Made by a program: the position numbers and the translations under genes
In this document: one piece after another, positions 45,088 to 54,198 of the stretch
How positions within the stretch are numbered: position 1 is the first letter of the stretch
How the letters are laid out: each line of letters starts with the position of its first letter
Notes under the pieces: generated by a model
Told to the model about the DNA's origin: nothing
Seen by the model: only the letters and a program-made list of their open reading frames with translations
Databases searched by the model: none
DNA from: Pseudoduganella namucuonensis
Lineage (GTDB): Bacteria > Pseudomonadota > Gammaproteobacteria > Burkholderiales > Burkholderiaceae_D
Assembly: GCF_900116645.1 (NCBI RefSeq)
Contig: NZ_FPBO01000002.1
Location: 248,001 to 312,000 of the forward strand
DNA: 64,000 nucleotides
Direction of reading: 5' to 3'

Positions 45088-45990
45088 CTATTTTTTTGAC
45101 AACAGGTAGATCCCGGCCAGCACCAGTGCGGTGCCGCCGAGCTGCCAGTCGGTTACCGGCTCGCCGAGGATCAGCGCGCCGAGGAACAGGGTGGAGACCG
45201 GGCCTATCATGCCGGCCTGCGAGGCCGTGCCGGCGCCGATGCGCTGCACGGCGACCATGGTCATGAACACCGGCATCACGGTGCAGAAGATGCCGTTGAC
45301 CAGCGACAGGCCGTACACCGGCATCGGCTGCAGCAGCATCGAGGCCGGGCGCAGCAGGAAGAACTGGCCGACGCAGGCGACGCTGGAGACGCACATGGCG
45401 TAGGCCACCAGGCGCAGCGAGCCGAGGCGCTGGACCATCTCGCCGGACAGCAGCAGATAGGCCGCGTAGGCCGCAGCCGAGCCCAGCACCAGCGACGCGC
45501 CCAGCGCCACGTTGCCGCCGCCCTTCAGGTCGTGCAGGAACACCAGCACGATGCCGGCGTAGGAGGTGAGCAGCGCCAGCCACTGGCGGCGGCCGATGTG
45601 CTGCTTGAGGAACAGGGTGGAGATCAGCAGCACGAAGGTCGGCGTCAGGAACAGGATCAGCCGCTCCAGGCCGACGGAGATGTATTGCAGGCCGAGGAAG
45701 TCGAGGAAGCTGGACAGGTAGTAGCCGACCAGGCCCAGGCCGACGACGCGCCAGCGGTCCGCCCTGCCCAGAGGTGGCCCGGCGCGCATCTTCCAGACGG
45801 CGACGGCGGCGAACACGGGCAGCGAGAACAGCATGCGGAAGGCGATCAGGGTGACCGCGTCGATCTGGTGGCGGTAGAGCAGCTTGGCCACCACCGCCTT
45901 GGTGGAAAACAGCACCGCGCCGCCGACGGCGATCGCCAGGCCGCCCAGGTAGGCGGCGCGAGGCAAGGGGGCGGTCGCGTTTTTTTCCAT
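45088..45990 (-). CDS. EamA/DMT-family transporter
   Basis: 300 residues, ten predicted helices in two EamA repeats (about 15-145 and 160-298). N-terminal repeat YLGGLAIAVGGAVLFSTKAVVAKLLYRH and second-repeat end FLGALILGEPVTDWQLGGTALVLAGIYLLSKK are typical. Probably exports a metabolite or amino acid. Substrate not predictable. Followed by mgsA; 108 bases separate it from the divergent protease gene. Confidence 0.9.
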   Translation of the reverse strand: MEKNATAPLPRAAYLGGLAIAVGGAVLFSTKAVVAKLLYRHQIDAVTLIAFRMLFSLPVFAAVAVWKMRAGPPLGRADRWRVVGLGLVGYYLSSFLDFLGLQYISVGLERLILFLTPTFVLLISTLFLKQHIGRRQWLALLTSYAGIVLVFLHDLKGGGNVALGASLVLGSAAAYAAYLLLSGEMVQRLGSLRLVAYAMCVSSVACVGQFFLLRPASMLLQPMPVYGLSLVNGIFCTVMPVFMTMVAVQRIGAGTASQAGMIGPVSTLFLGALILGEPVTDWQLGGTALVLAGIYLLSKK

Positions 45991-46039
45991 GCCGGAATTG
46001 TACGTCCAAACCGGTTCCGGCGCCTCGCCCCGCGCCGAA

Positions 46040-46068
46040 TTGAAAAATTACTAATATATTGCTAAAAT
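46040..46068 (+). promoter_or_regulatory. Sigma-70-type promoter of the RTX protease gene
   Basis: TTGAAA and TAAAAT separated by 17 bases, the latter with an extended TGC in front. Lies in a strikingly A/T-rich patch. Predicted start near 46075, 24 bases before the protease ATG. Confidence 0.65.
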
Positions 46069-46098
46069 GAACTTTCTATTAATGAAATTCAGCATGAG

Positions 46099-48381
46099 AT
46101 GACGGCGTTCAAATGGGTGGCGGGCGAGACCAAATCGATCCAGTACGCGGCCGGCGACACACTGGAACTCTCGGGGATCGCGGCATCCCAATTGGAACTG
46201 AGCGTCGCCGACGGCCGGCTGTTGCTGGCGGCGGGCGCGCTGGGCACGCTGACCCTGACGCCGGTGGCCGGCGGCGCGCTGACGGCGGCCAGCCTGGCGC
46301 TGACCTTCCCCGACGGCGGCCGCTACATCCCCGCCGGCCCCGATGCGCTGACCGAGGGCGGCGACGGCGGCGATTACCTGCTCGGCGATGATCAGGGCAA
46401 TTTCGTCGATGCCGGACTTGGCGACGACCGCGTGGAAGGAGGCGGCGACGGCGACTACCTCATTGGCGGCGCCGGCGACGACCTGCTGCTTGGCGGCGGC
46501 GGCGACGATCTTCTCGCCGGAGGCGACGGCCGGGACACGCTGGATGGCGGCGACGGCGCCAATCTGCTCCTGGGCCAAAAGGGCGACGACACCTACCTGG
46601 TCCACAGCCAGGACGACTATATCAGCGACAGCGGCGGCGTCGATGGCGGCGTCATCAACGCCGACTGGTACAAGACGGCGGACGAGGTGGAAAACTGGAC
46701 CTGGGCGCCCGGCGTGCAGCGGCTGCCGTACTGGGTCGACGCGCTGACGGCGGACTATGCGCCGTATGTCGCGATGCTGGTGCGGACAGCCGGCCGCAGC
46801 GTCCACTACAGCTTTCCCACGACGCCGGCGGATTTCTTCACCGACGATGACAGGCGGGACTTCCTGCCTTTCACGGAAGACCAGATCGCCTACACCCGCA
46901 AGGCCCTGGCCTATATCGAAACGGTGCTGAACATCAAGTTCGAGGAGACCGATTCCCCCGACCAGCCTTTGAGCATTGTGTTCGGCAACAACCGGCAGGA
47001 AGACTCCGCCGCCTACGCGAACAGCCTCCACGACGACTTCGGATCCCCGCTCATGCTGAGCGAAGACTTTCTCGTCATGCATCCCAGCCGGGATGACGGC
47101 GACTCGCTGTACTCGCTGCTGATGCATGAGCTGGGGCACTCGCTGGGCCTGAAGCATCCCTTCGCCGCGCCGGACGCCTATGGAGGGGAGATCGGCGCCG
47201 GCCCCTATCTTGGGTCGGGCGAGGACCAGACCGACGCCACGGTCATGAGCTACACGGAAGGGGAACTGGCGCAATACGACCGATTCAGTCCGCTGGACAT
47301 CGCCGCGCTGCAGTACCTGTACGGCGTGGCGCCCGGCGCCACCGGCGCACGGACGCACGTGCTCGTTGCGACCGCCGCCAACATGATCTGGGTCGGCGCA
47401 GGCCTCAACATCATCGATGGCGCGCACCTGACCGCCGACCTGACGCTGAACCTCGAACCCGGCCACTGGAGCCACATCGGCGCCAAGGCGGACACCATCA
47501 CCGCCGCCGGACAGATCACGATCAACTTCGGCAGCGTCATCGTGGGCGCCAAGGGCGGCGCCGGCAACGACGCGTTGACCGGCAACGCGATAAGCAACGA
47601 GCTGTTCGGAGGGGCCGGCAACGACACCCTGTCCGGCGGCGCCAGCGACGACTACCTTTTCGGCGGCGCCGGCAATGACATCCTGTCCGGTGGCGCGGAC
47701 CCCGACTACCTTGTCGGCGATGCCGGCAACGATATGCTGTCCGGTGGCGCGGATCCCGACTACCTTTTCGGCGAAGCCGGCAACGATACCTTGTCCGGCG
47801 GCGCGGAGGCCGACCAACTTTTCGGCGGCGCCGGCGTCGACACCGCGGTCTTCACGGGAGCGCGCCGCGCCTATGACCTGGCGTGGCAAAACGAAGCGCT
47901 GACCGTCAGTGCCCTCGCCGGCATGGACGGCACCGACACGCTGAACGACGTAGAGCGGCTGCGCTTCGCGGACGGCATGCTGGCGCTCGATGTCGGCGGC
48001 GACGGCGCTGGCGGCCAAGTGTACCGTCTGTACCAGGCCGCCTTCGACCGCAAGCCGGACGCGGCCGGAGTCGGCTACTGGCTGGCGCAGGCCGACCAGG
48101 GCGCCGGCATGGCCGGCATCGCCGAGAGCTTCCTGCGCAGCGAGGAATTCGCCCGGCTCTACGGCGGCGCCAACCCCACCGATGCGGCCTTCGTCGCCAA
48201 GCTGTACAGCAACGTGCTGCACCGCGCCTACGACCAGACCGGGTACGACTACTGGACCTGGACGCTGGCCGCCGGCGCCTCGCGCGCCGAGGTGCTGCTC
48301 AGCTTCGCCGCCGGCGAGGAGAACTACCAGCAGGTGGCCGCCATCATCGCCAACGGCTACGAGTACGCCCACTACGGCTGA
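46099..48381 (+). CDS. Serralysin-like RTX metalloprotease with DUF4214 tail
   Basis: 760 residues, no signal peptide. RTX nonapeptides (GGxGxDxLx) at about 86-165 precede the protease domain. Zinc site HELGHSLGLKHP at 343-354 and Met-turn VMSYTEG (Met383) define the serralysin/astacin-type metzincin domain. A second RTX block at about 484-583 holds four 18-residue units, then a DUF4214 domain at about 640-752 (VYRLYQAAFDRKPDAAGVGYW). Secretion by a type I system and calcium-driven folding outside are expected. Usual serralysins have RTX only after the protease domain. No type I exporter gene is in the window. ATG 46094 in another frame stops at once; 46099 is the only long start. Confidence 0.9.
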   Translation: MTAFKWVAGETKSIQYAAGDTLELSGIAASQLELSVADGRLLLAAGALGTLTLTPVAGGALTAASLALTFPDGGRYIPAGPDALTEGGDGGDYLLGDDQGNFVDAGLGDDRVEGGGDGDYLIGGAGDDLLLGGGGDDLLAGGDGRDTLDGGDGANLLLGQKGDDTYLVHSQDDYISDSGGVDGGVINADWYKTADEVENWTWAPGVQRLPYWVDALTADYAPYVAMLVRTAGRSVHYSFPTTPADFFTDDDRRDFLPFTEDQIAYTRKALAYIETVLNIKFEETDSPDQPLSIVFGNNRQEDSAAYANSLHDDFGSPLMLSEDFLVMHPSRDDGDSLYSLLMHELGHSLGLKHPFAAPDAYGGEIGAGPYLGSGEDQTDATVMSYTEGELAQYDRFSPLDIAALQYLYGVAPGATGARTHVLVATAANMIWVGAGLNIIDGAHLTADLTLNLEPGHWSHIGAKADTITAAGQITINFGSVIVGAKGGAGNDALTGNAISNELFGGAGNDTLSGGASDDYLFGGAGNDILSGGADPDYLVGDAGNDMLSGGADPDYLFGEAGNDTLSGGAEADQLFGGAGVDTAVFTGARRAYDLAWQNEALTVSALAGMDGTDTLNDVERLRFADGMLALDVGGDGAGGQVYRLYQAAFDRKPDAAGVGYWLAQADQGAGMAGIAESFLRSEEFARLYGGANPTDAAFVAKLYSNVLHRAYDQTGYDYWTWTLAAGASRAEVLLSFAAGEENYQQVAAIIANGYEYAHYG
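47590..47841 (+). repeat. Tandem 54-bp coding repeats of the RTX domain
   Basis: Four complete units of 18 codons (consensus residues DPDYLFGGAGNDTLSGGA) and a fifth partial unit. The second to fourth are nearly identical in DNA, with GGCAACGATA... and CTGTCCGG(C/T)GGCGCG blocks, so they could change number by slippage or recombination. Confidence 0.8.
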
Positions 48382-48411
48382 CGACGCATGGCGCGCGGCG
48401 CCAAGCCCGCC

Positions 48412-48452
48412 ATAAACACCCCAGGGGTAATAAATACCCCAGGGGTATTTAT
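48412..48452. repeat. Twin 18-bp repeat ending in a perfect palindrome
   Basis: ATAAACACCCCAGGGGTA (48412-48429) is followed at once by ATAAATACCCCAGGGGTA (48430-48447). The second unit plus TTTAT makes a perfect 11-1-11 palindrome (48430-48452). It stands between the protease stop and the yebC promoter. Could be an operator, or a hairpin ending protease transcription; there is no U-run after the stem beyond TTTAT. Confidence 0.6.
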
Positions 48453-48520
48453 GCGCTGCCGGGACGGCGGCCGCCGGGGAGCCGGCGGCCCCCTCGAACG
48501 GTCAAAAAAGGGGTGCCTTA

Positions 48521-48529
48521 TGCTAAAAT
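48521..48529 (+). promoter_or_regulatory. Extended -10 box before yebC
   Basis: TGCTAAAAT, identical to the extended -10 before the protease gene at 46060-46068. No good -35 hexamer was identified. Predicted start near 48536, about 32 bases before the yebC ATG. Confidence 0.45.
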
Positions 48530-48567
48530 ACCGGCCTCACTGGCATACCGTCGAAGGAAGATTGAAC

Positions 48568-49293
48568 ATGGCTGGACACAGCAAATGGGCCAATATCAAG
48601 CACAAAAAGGCCGCAACGGACGCGAAACGCGGCAAGATCTGGACGCGCCTGATTAAGGAAATCACCGTCGCCGCGCGCATGGGCGGCGGCGAGCTCGCGT
48701 CCAATCCGCGCCTGCGCCTGGCCGTGGACAAGGCCGCCGACGCGAACATGCCGAAGGACAACGTGCAACGCGCGATCACCCGCGGCACCGGCGGCGAGGA
48801 CGGCGCCAGCTACGAGGAGGTGCGCTACGAGGGCTACGGCATCGGCGGCGCGGCCATCATCGTCGACTGCATGACCGACAACCGCGTGCGCACCGTGGCC
48901 GAGGTGCGCCACGCCTTCAACAAGCACGGCGGCAACATGGGCACCGAGGGCTCGGTGGCCTTCATGTTCAAGCACTGCGGCCAGTTCCTGTTCGCGCCCG
49001 GCGTGAACGAGGACAAGCTGATGGAGGCGGCGCTGGAGTCCGGCGCCGAGGACGTGGTGGCCGACGACGAGGGCGGCTTCGAGGTGATCTGCGAGCCCAA
49101 CGATTTCGCCGGCGTGAAGGACGCGCTGGAGGCGGCCGGCTTCAAGGCCGAGGTGGCCGAGATCATCATGAAGCCCGCCACCGAAACCAGCTTCACCGGC
49201 GACGACGCCGTCAAGATGCAAAAACTGCTCGACGCGCTGGAGAACCTGGACGACGTGCAGGAAATCTACACCAACGCCGTGATCGAGGACTGA
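48568..49293 (+). CDS. yebC: YebC/PmpR family protein
   Basis: 241 residues. N-terminus [32 protein letters not shown] and [28 protein letters not shown] are the family signature. Members act as transcription regulators and, per recent work, help ribosomes pass difficult stretches. The frame is open further upstream, but the MAGHSKW start with GGAAG before it is clear. First of a conserved same-strand run with purD. Confidence 0.95.
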   Translation: MAGHSKWANIKHKKAATDAKRGKIWTRLIKEITVAARMGGGELASNPRLRLAVDKAADANMPKDNVQRAITRGTGGEDGASYEEVRYEGYGIGGAAIIVDCMTDNRVRTVAEVRHAFNKHGGNMGTEGSVAFMFKHCGQFLFAPGVNEDKLMEAALESGAEDVVADDEGGFEVICEPNDFAGVKDALEAAGFKAEVAEIIMKPATETSFTGDDAVKMQKLLDALENLDDVQEIYTNAVIED

Positions 49294-49357
49294 TCGCCGC
49301 TGCTGGCAAACCCCGGCGGCCGCAGGGCCGCTCCCCCGTATTATTTGGAACGGTCTC

Positions 49358-50626
49358 ATGAAAATCTTGGTAGTCGGCTCTGGCGGCCGCGAACACGCAC
49401 TGGCCTGGAAACTGGCCGAATCGAAACGCGTACAGATGGTGTACGTGGCCCCCGGCAACGGCGGCACGGCGCGCGACGCGCGTCTGCAAAACATCAATAT
49501 CACCGACCTGCACGAGCTGGCCACCTTCGTCGAGCGCGAGCACATCGCGCTGACCGTGGTCGGCCCCGAGACCCCGCTGGCCGGCGGCATCGTCAACCTG
49601 TTCCGCGCCCGCGGCCTGAAGGTGTTCGGCCCCAGCCGCGAGGCGGCCCAGCTGGAGTCGTCCAAGGACTTCGCCAAGGCCTTCATGCAGCGCCACGGCA
49701 TCCCCACCGCCGAGTACCAGACCTTCTCCGACGTCAAACAGGCGCACGCCTACATCGACGCCAAGGGCGCGCCCATCGTCATCAAGGCCGACGGCCTGGC
49801 CGCCGGCAAGGGCGTGGTGGTGGCGATGTCGCTGGAGGAGGCGCACCAGGCGGTCGACCACATGCTGGCCGACAACCGCTTCGGCGACGCCGGCGCCCGC
49901 ATCGTGATCGAGGAATTCCTGGCCGGCGAGGAGGCCTCCTTCATCGTCATGTGCGACGGCAAGAACATCCTGCCGCTGGCCACCAGCCAGGACCACAAGC
50001 GCCTGCGGGACAACGACCAGGGCCCGAACACGGGCGGCATGGGCGCCTACTCGCCCGCCCCCATCGTGACCCCGGCCATGCACGCGCGCGTGATGCGCGA
50101 GATCATCAACCCGACCATCGCCGGCATGCACAAGGACGGCATCCCGTTCACCGGCTTCCTGTACGCCGGCCTGATGATCGACGCGGCCGGCAATCCGAAG
50201 ACGCTGGAATTCAACTGCCGCATGGGCGATCCGGAGACGCAGCCCATCATGGCGCGCCTGAAGACGGACCTGCTGACGGTGATGGAACACGCCGTCAACG
50301 GCACGCTGGACGCGGTCGAGCTGGAATGGGACCGCCGCACGGCGGTGGGCGTGGTGCTGGCCGCCGGCGGCTACCCGGACAGCCCGGCCAAGGGCGACGT
50401 CATCGACGGCATCCCGGCCGAGACGCCGGAGACCGTGACCTTCCACGCCGGCACGGTGGAGGCGGACGGCAAGCTCTTGACCAGCGGCGGGCGCGTGCTG
50501 TGCGTGGTCGGCCTGGGCGACAGCGTCAAGATGGCGCAGAAGCAGGCCTACGAGACGGTCGACAAGATCCACTTCGACGGCATGCAGTACCGCCGCGACA
50601 TCGGCTGGCGCGGCCTGAAGCACTAA
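49358..50626 (+). CDS. purD: Phosphoribosylamine-glycine ligase
   Basis: 422 residues. N-terminal VVGSGGREHALAWKLAESKRV, ATP-grasp region with IVIKADGLAAGKGVVVAMSLEEA, and QDHKRLRDNDQGPNTGGMGAYSPAP are standard GARS blocks. Catalyses the second step of purine synthesis. 64 bases after yebC. A long inverted repeat follows its stop by six bases. Confidence 0.97.
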   Translation: MKILVVGSGGREHALAWKLAESKRVQMVYVAPGNGGTARDARLQNINITDLHELATFVEREHIALTVVGPETPLAGGIVNLFRARGLKVFGPSREAAQLESSKDFAKAFMQRHGIPTAEYQTFSDVKQAHAYIDAKGAPIVIKADGLAAGKGVVVAMSLEEAHQAVDHMLADNRFGDAGARIVIEEFLAGEEASFIVMCDGKNILPLATSQDHKRLRDNDQGPNTGGMGAYSPAPIVTPAMHARVMREIINPTIAGMHKDGIPFTGFLYAGLMIDAAGNPKTLEFNCRMGDPETQPIMARLKTDLLTVMEHAVNGTLDAVELEWDRRTAVGVVLAAGGYPDSPAKGDVIDGIPAETPETVTFHAGTVEADGKLLTSGGRVLCVVGLGDSVKMAQKQAYETVDKIHFDGMQYRRDIGWRGLKH

Positions 50627-50632
50627 GCGCCC

Positions 50633-50689
50633 AAAAAGGGGTCAGGTTCAATATTCCGCTCTGCGGAATATTGAACCTGACCCCTTTTT
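50633..50689. repeat. Perfect 27-bp inverted repeat (GGGGTCAGG...CCTGACCCC)
   Basis: Arms beginning AAAAAGGGGTCAGGTTCAAT with a three-base loop TCT and a T6 run at the far end. It can act as a bidirectional terminator between purD and hemF. Elements with GGGGTCAGG/CCTGACCCC ends are widespread in Oxalobacteraceae genomes (general knowledge), so it is probably one of a dispersed family. Confidence 0.85.
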
Positions 50690-50737
50690 TCCGCCATGCT
50701 ACAATCCGTCCCTTCCACTTTTCTCCCCACAGCTTAG

Positions 50738-51655
50738 ATGTCGTCCACGCCCTCGCCTTCCGCCGTCAAGGATTTCCTGCTCGATTTGCAGAACCGCATC
50801 GTGCAGGCTTTGGAAGAGCTCGACGGCACGCCCTTCCTGCGCGACGAGTGGCAGCGTCCCGAGGGCGGCGGCGGCATCTCGCGCCTGGTGGAGGACGCGC
50901 CGGTGCTGGAACGCGGCGGCTGCAATTTCTCGCACGTGACGGGCGCGGCGCTGCCGCCATCCGCCGCCGCGGCGCGCCCGGAACTGGGCGGCCGGGCGTG
51001 GGAGGCGATGGGCGTGTCGCTGGTGCTGCACCCGCGCAATCCCTACGCGCCCACCGTGCACATGAACGTGCGCTTCTTCAGCACCACCACCGCCGACGGC
51101 ACGCCGGTGTGGTGGTTCGGCGGCGGCATGGATTTGACGCCGTACTACGGCTTCGAGGAGGACGCGCGCCATTTCCACCGGGTCTGCCACGACGCGCTGG
51201 CCCCCTACGGCGCCGACCTGCACCCGCGCTTCAAGCGCTGGTGCGACGACTATTTCCACCTGAAGCACCGCAAGGAGGCGCGCGGCGTGGGCGGCATCTT
51301 CTTCGACGACTTCAACGCCGCCGGTTTCGAGCAGAGCTTCGCCATGGTGCGCAGCGTGGGCGACGCCTTCGTCGAGGCCTACCTGCCGATCCTGGCGCGC
51401 CGCAAGGACACCCCGTACGGCGAGCGCGAGCGCGATTTCCAGGCCTACCGGCGCGGCCGCTATGTCGAGTTCAACCTGGTGTTCGACCGCGGCACGCTGT
51501 TCGGCCTGCAGTCGGGCGGACGCACCGAGGCGATATTGATGTCGATGCCGCCCATCGTCAAATGGCGCTACGACTGGCATCCCGAACCCGGCTCGCCGGA
51601 GGCGGCGCTGTACACCGACTTCCTGCCGCACCGCGATTGGCTGGCCGGCGCGTGA
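50738..51655 (+). CDS. hemF: Coproporphyrinogen III oxidase, aerobic
   Basis: 305 residues. [17 protein letters not shown] with the conserved His, [20 protein letters not shown], and the C-terminal [22 protein letters not shown] block are all present. Oxygen-dependent step from coproporphyrinogen III to protoporphyrinogen IX in haem synthesis. No ribosome-binding site is visible before ATG 50738. The stop overlaps the nadD GTG start. Confidence 0.96.
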   Translation: MSSTPSPSAVKDFLLDLQNRIVQALEELDGTPFLRDEWQRPEGGGGISRLVEDAPVLERGGCNFSHVTGAALPPSAAAARPELGGRAWEAMGVSLVLHPRNPYAPTVHMNVRFFSTTTADGTPVWWFGGGMDLTPYYGFEEDARHFHRVCHDALAPYGADLHPRFKRWCDDYFHLKHRKEARGVGGIFFDDFNAAGFEQSFAMVRSVGDAFVEAYLPILARRKDTPYGERERDFQAYRRGRYVEFNLVFDRGTLFGLQSGGRTEAILMSMPPIVKWRYDWHPEPGSPEAALYTDFLPHRDWLAGA

Positions 51656-52293
51656 CCTACCGCGTCGCCCTGCTGGGAGGCACCTTCGATCCGGTACACC
51701 ATGGCCACGTCGCGCTGGGCGCCCATTTCATGCGCCTGCTGGGCGCGGACGAATTGCGGGTGCTGCCGGCCGGCGCGCCCTGGCAGAAAGCCGCCCTGGG
51801 CGCCGCCCCGGAGCAGCGCGCCGAGATGGCCGGGCTGGCCTTCGCCGGCCAGCCCTTCAAGGTGGTGGTGGACACCCAGGAAATCACGCGCGGCGGGCCG
51901 ACCTACACGGTCGAAACGCTGCGCGCGCTGCGCGCCGAACTGGGACCGGAAACGTCGATCGCCTTCCTGATGGGCGCCGACCAGCTGCGGCGCCTGGACA
52001 CCTGGCGCGATTGGCATGAACTATTCGGGCTGGCGCACATCTGCGCGGCGGCCCGGCCCGGCTTCACGCTGGACCAGCTGCCGCCCGCGGTGGCGCAAGA
52101 GATGGCCCGGCGCGCAGGGACGCCGGAACAGCTACGAAACACCCCCGCCGGCTTGGCCTGCCTGGCGCCCGATCTGGCGCTGGACATGTCATCCACCGGC
52201 ATTCGTGCGGCATTACAACGCGGAAATAAGCCAGACTCGCTTATCTCCCCGGTGGTGCTAGACTATATTGAACAACATAATCTTTACAAATAA
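51652..52293 (+). CDS. nadD: Nicotinate-nucleotide adenylyltransferase
   Basis: 213 residues from GTG 51652, which overlaps the hemF stop (GTGA). Nucleotidyl-transferase motifs [11 protein letters not shown] near the start and [14 protein letters not shown] near the end are intact. Forms deamido-NAD from nicotinate mononucleotide and ATP. The frame is open far upstream, but only this start fits the family. Three bases before rsfS; this pair is conserved in many bacteria. Confidence 0.96.
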   Translation: MTYRVALLGGTFDPVHHGHVALGAHFMRLLGADELRVLPAGAPWQKAALGAAPEQRAEMAGLAFAGQPFKVVVDTQEITRGGPTYTVETLRALRAELGPETSIAFLMGADQLRRLDTWRDWHELFGLAHICAAARPGFTLDQLPPAVAQEMARRAGTPEQLRNTPAGLACLAPDLALDMSSTGIRAALQRGNKPDSLISPVVLDYIEQHNLYK

Positions 52294-52295
52294 TA

Positions 52296-53033
52296 ATGGA
52301 TATCAAAAAACTGCAAACCCTCGTCGTGGACGCCCTGGAAGACGTCAAGGGCCAGGACATCGTCCTGTTCGACACGACTCACCTGACCAGCCTGTTTGAC
52401 CGCATCGCCATCGTCTCCGGCACCTCGAACCGCCAAACCAAGGCGCTGGCCGCCTCGGTGCGCGACAAGGTGAAGGCGCAGGGCGGCGACGTGGTGGGCA
52501 TGGAGGGCGAGGACACGGGCGAGTGGGTGCTGGTCGACCTGGGCGACATGATCGTCCACATCATGCAGGCGCCGATCCGCGCCTACTACCGCCTGGAGGA
52601 GATCTGGGGCGACAAGCCGGTGAAACTGGGCGCCGCCAAGCGCAAGTCGACCGAGGAAGGCGCCAAGGCCGCCACCGCGCCGAAGAAGGCGGGCAGCCAC
52701 CTGGCGGCCACCAAGGTGGCCAAGGACGCCGAGCCGGTCGTCGAGAAGAAGGTCGCCGCGCGCAAGCCGGGCGTGGCCAAGAAGGTCGCCGCCGACGGCG
52801 CCGTGGCCAAGAAGCCGGCCGCCAGGAAAGCGGTGGCGAAGAAGGTCGCCGCGCCGGTCGAGCTGGCCGCCATCCCCGAGGGCAAGAAGATCAAGGTCTC
52901 GGCCAGCAAGTCGCTGGTGGCCTCCACCAAGGCCAACAAGGAAGAGAAGGCCAAGGTGGCCAGCAAGCTGAAGGCCGCGGCCGAGGCGCCGGCCAAGACC
53001 GTCATCAAGCGCCTGAAGAAGGCCGCCGAGTAA
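52296..53033 (+). CDS. rsfS: Ribosomal silencing factor RsfS with long Lys/Ala-rich tail
   Basis: 245 residues. Residues 1-112 are a complete RsfS domain ([44 protein letters not shown]... [16 protein letters not shown]). The remaining ~130 residues are Lys/Ala/Pro-rich in the style of histone H1 or bacterial AlgP-like tails ([18 protein letters not shown]). RsfS binds ribosomal protein L14 and blocks subunit joining in starvation. The tail is not part of the usual ~115-residue protein and is predicted disordered and very basic. Confidence 0.93.
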   Translation: MDIKKLQTLVVDALEDVKGQDIVLFDTTHLTSLFDRIAIVSGTSNRQTKALAASVRDKVKAQGGDVVGMEGEDTGEWVLVDLGDMIVHIMQAPIRAYYRLEEIWGDKPVKLGAAKRKSTEEGAKAATAPKKAGSHLAATKVAKDAEPVVEKKVAARKPGVAKKVAADGAVAKKPAARKAVAKKVAAPVELAAIPEGKKIKVSASKSLVASTKANKEEKAKVASKLKAAAEAPAKTVIKRLKKAAE

Positions 53034-53037
53034 CACC

Positions 53038-53508
53038 GTGCAGCTGATCATCGCCGCGGTCGGCCACAAGATGCCGGCCTGGATAGAAAGCGGTTACGCC
53101 GAGTACGTGAAGCGCATGCCGCCGGAACTGCGCGTGGTGCTGAAGGAAATCAAGCCGGTGGAACGGTCCGGCAGCAAGACCGCCGCCACCGCGATGGCGC
53201 TGGAACGCGAGCGCATCGAGGCGGCGCTGCCGAAGTCGGTGCGCATCATCGCGCTCGACGAGCGGGGCAAGGACTTGACCAGCGTCGGCCTGTCGCAGCA
53301 GCTGGAGCTGTGGCAGCAGGACGGCCGCGACACGGCCTTCCTGATCGGCGGCGCCGACGGGCTGGACCCGGCGCTCAAGGCCAGGGCCGAGGGCCTGATC
53401 CGCATCTCCAGCATGACGCTGCCGCACGGGATGGTGCGCGTGATGCTGGCCGAACAGCTGTACCGCGCGTGGACCATCACGCAGAACCACCCCTATCATC
53501 GCGTCTAG
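53038..53508 (+). CDS. rlmH: 23S rRNA (pseudouridine1915-N3)-methyltransferase
   Basis: 156 residues from GTG 53038, four bases after rsfS. N-terminus [27 protein letters not shown] and C-terminal [47 protein letters not shown] are the SPOUT-family blocks, with the SAM-binding knot at the end. Methylates pseudouridine 1915 in helix 69. Confidence 0.96.
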   Translation: MQLIIAAVGHKMPAWIESGYAEYVKRMPPELRVVLKEIKPVERSGSKTAATAMALERERIEAALPKSVRIIALDERGKDLTSVGLSQQLELWQQDGRDTAFLIGGADGLDPALKARAEGLIRISSMTLPHGMVRVMLAEQLYRAWTITQNHPYHRV

Positions 53509-53528
53509 AACGATGAAAGAACAAGCAG

Positions 53529-54149
53529 ATGAAACCGGTCGATAAGAAGATCTACCTCGCCTCCAAGAGCCCGCGCCGGCGCGAACTGCTGCGCCAGATC
53601 GGCGTGGACTTCGAGCTGCTGCTGCTGCGCAACGACGGCCCGCGCGGCGCCGACGTCACCGAGGACGTGCGTCCGGGCGAGTCGGCGTACGACTACGTGG
53701 GCCGGGTGGCGGCCGAGAAGGCCGCCTTCGCCTTCGACCTGATACGGCGCCGCCACCTGGTGCCGCGCCCCGTGCTGACGGCCGACACCACCGTCACGCT
53801 GGACGGCGCCATCCTGGGCAAGCCGGCCAACACGGCCGAGGCGGTGTCCATGCTGGAGCTCCTGTCCGGCCGCACCCACCAGGTCATGACGGCCATCGCG
53901 GTCTACCACCACAAGCTGGAGCTGCAGGTCACGCAGGTGTCCGAGGTGCGCTTCGCCACGCTGACGCCGGCCTCGATCCAGGCCTATTGCGCCACCGGCG
54001 AGCCCTACGACAAGGCCGGCGGCTACGGCATCCAGGGCCTGGCCTCGGTGTTCATCGAGCACATCGAGGGCAGCCATTCCGGCATCATGGGCCTGCCGAT
54101 CTACGAAACGGCCCAATTACTACGCCAGGCAGGCTTGCCTCTGCCGTAA
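53529..54149 (+). CDS. maf: Maf-family nucleoside triphosphate pyrophosphatase
   Basis: 206 residues. Start YLASKSPRRRELLRQIGVDFELL with the SxSPRR motif, LTADTTVTLDGAILGKP with the catalytic Asp, and KAGGYGIQGLASVFIEHIEGSHSGIMGLPIYET near the end. Hydrolyses non-standard or methylated NTPs, or dTTP/UTP. 20 bases after rlmH and 49 before rng, as in many proteobacteria. Confidence 0.95.
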   Translation: MKPVDKKIYLASKSPRRRELLRQIGVDFELLLLRNDGPRGADVTEDVRPGESAYDYVGRVAAEKAAFAFDLIRRRHLVPRPVLTADTTVTLDGAILGKPANTAEAVSMLELLSGRTHQVMTAIAVYHHKLELQVTQVSEVRFATLTPASIQAYCATGEPYDKAGGYGIQGLASVFIEHIEGSHSGIMGLPIYETAQLLRQAGLPLP

Positions 54150-54198
54150 AGGTCTGTATGATCCTCGTTCAAGAAAACAATAACCGGCAGCACTACCA

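Noticed and set aside
43610..46009. Apparent 799-codon minus-strand fusion protein
   Set aside because: Only the last 327 codons (quinone oxidoreductase) are protein-like; the rest is out-of-frame reading of mgsA and the DMT exporter.
47590..47841. CRISPR-like spaced repeats
   Set aside because: They are in-frame 18-codon RTX units with no unique spacers and no cas genes nearby.
46051..48372. 773-codon minus-strand frame opposite the RTX protease
   Set aside because: Shadow of the repetitive Gly/Asp codons; the plus strand has a full metalloprotease with zinc site, promoter and RTX repeats.
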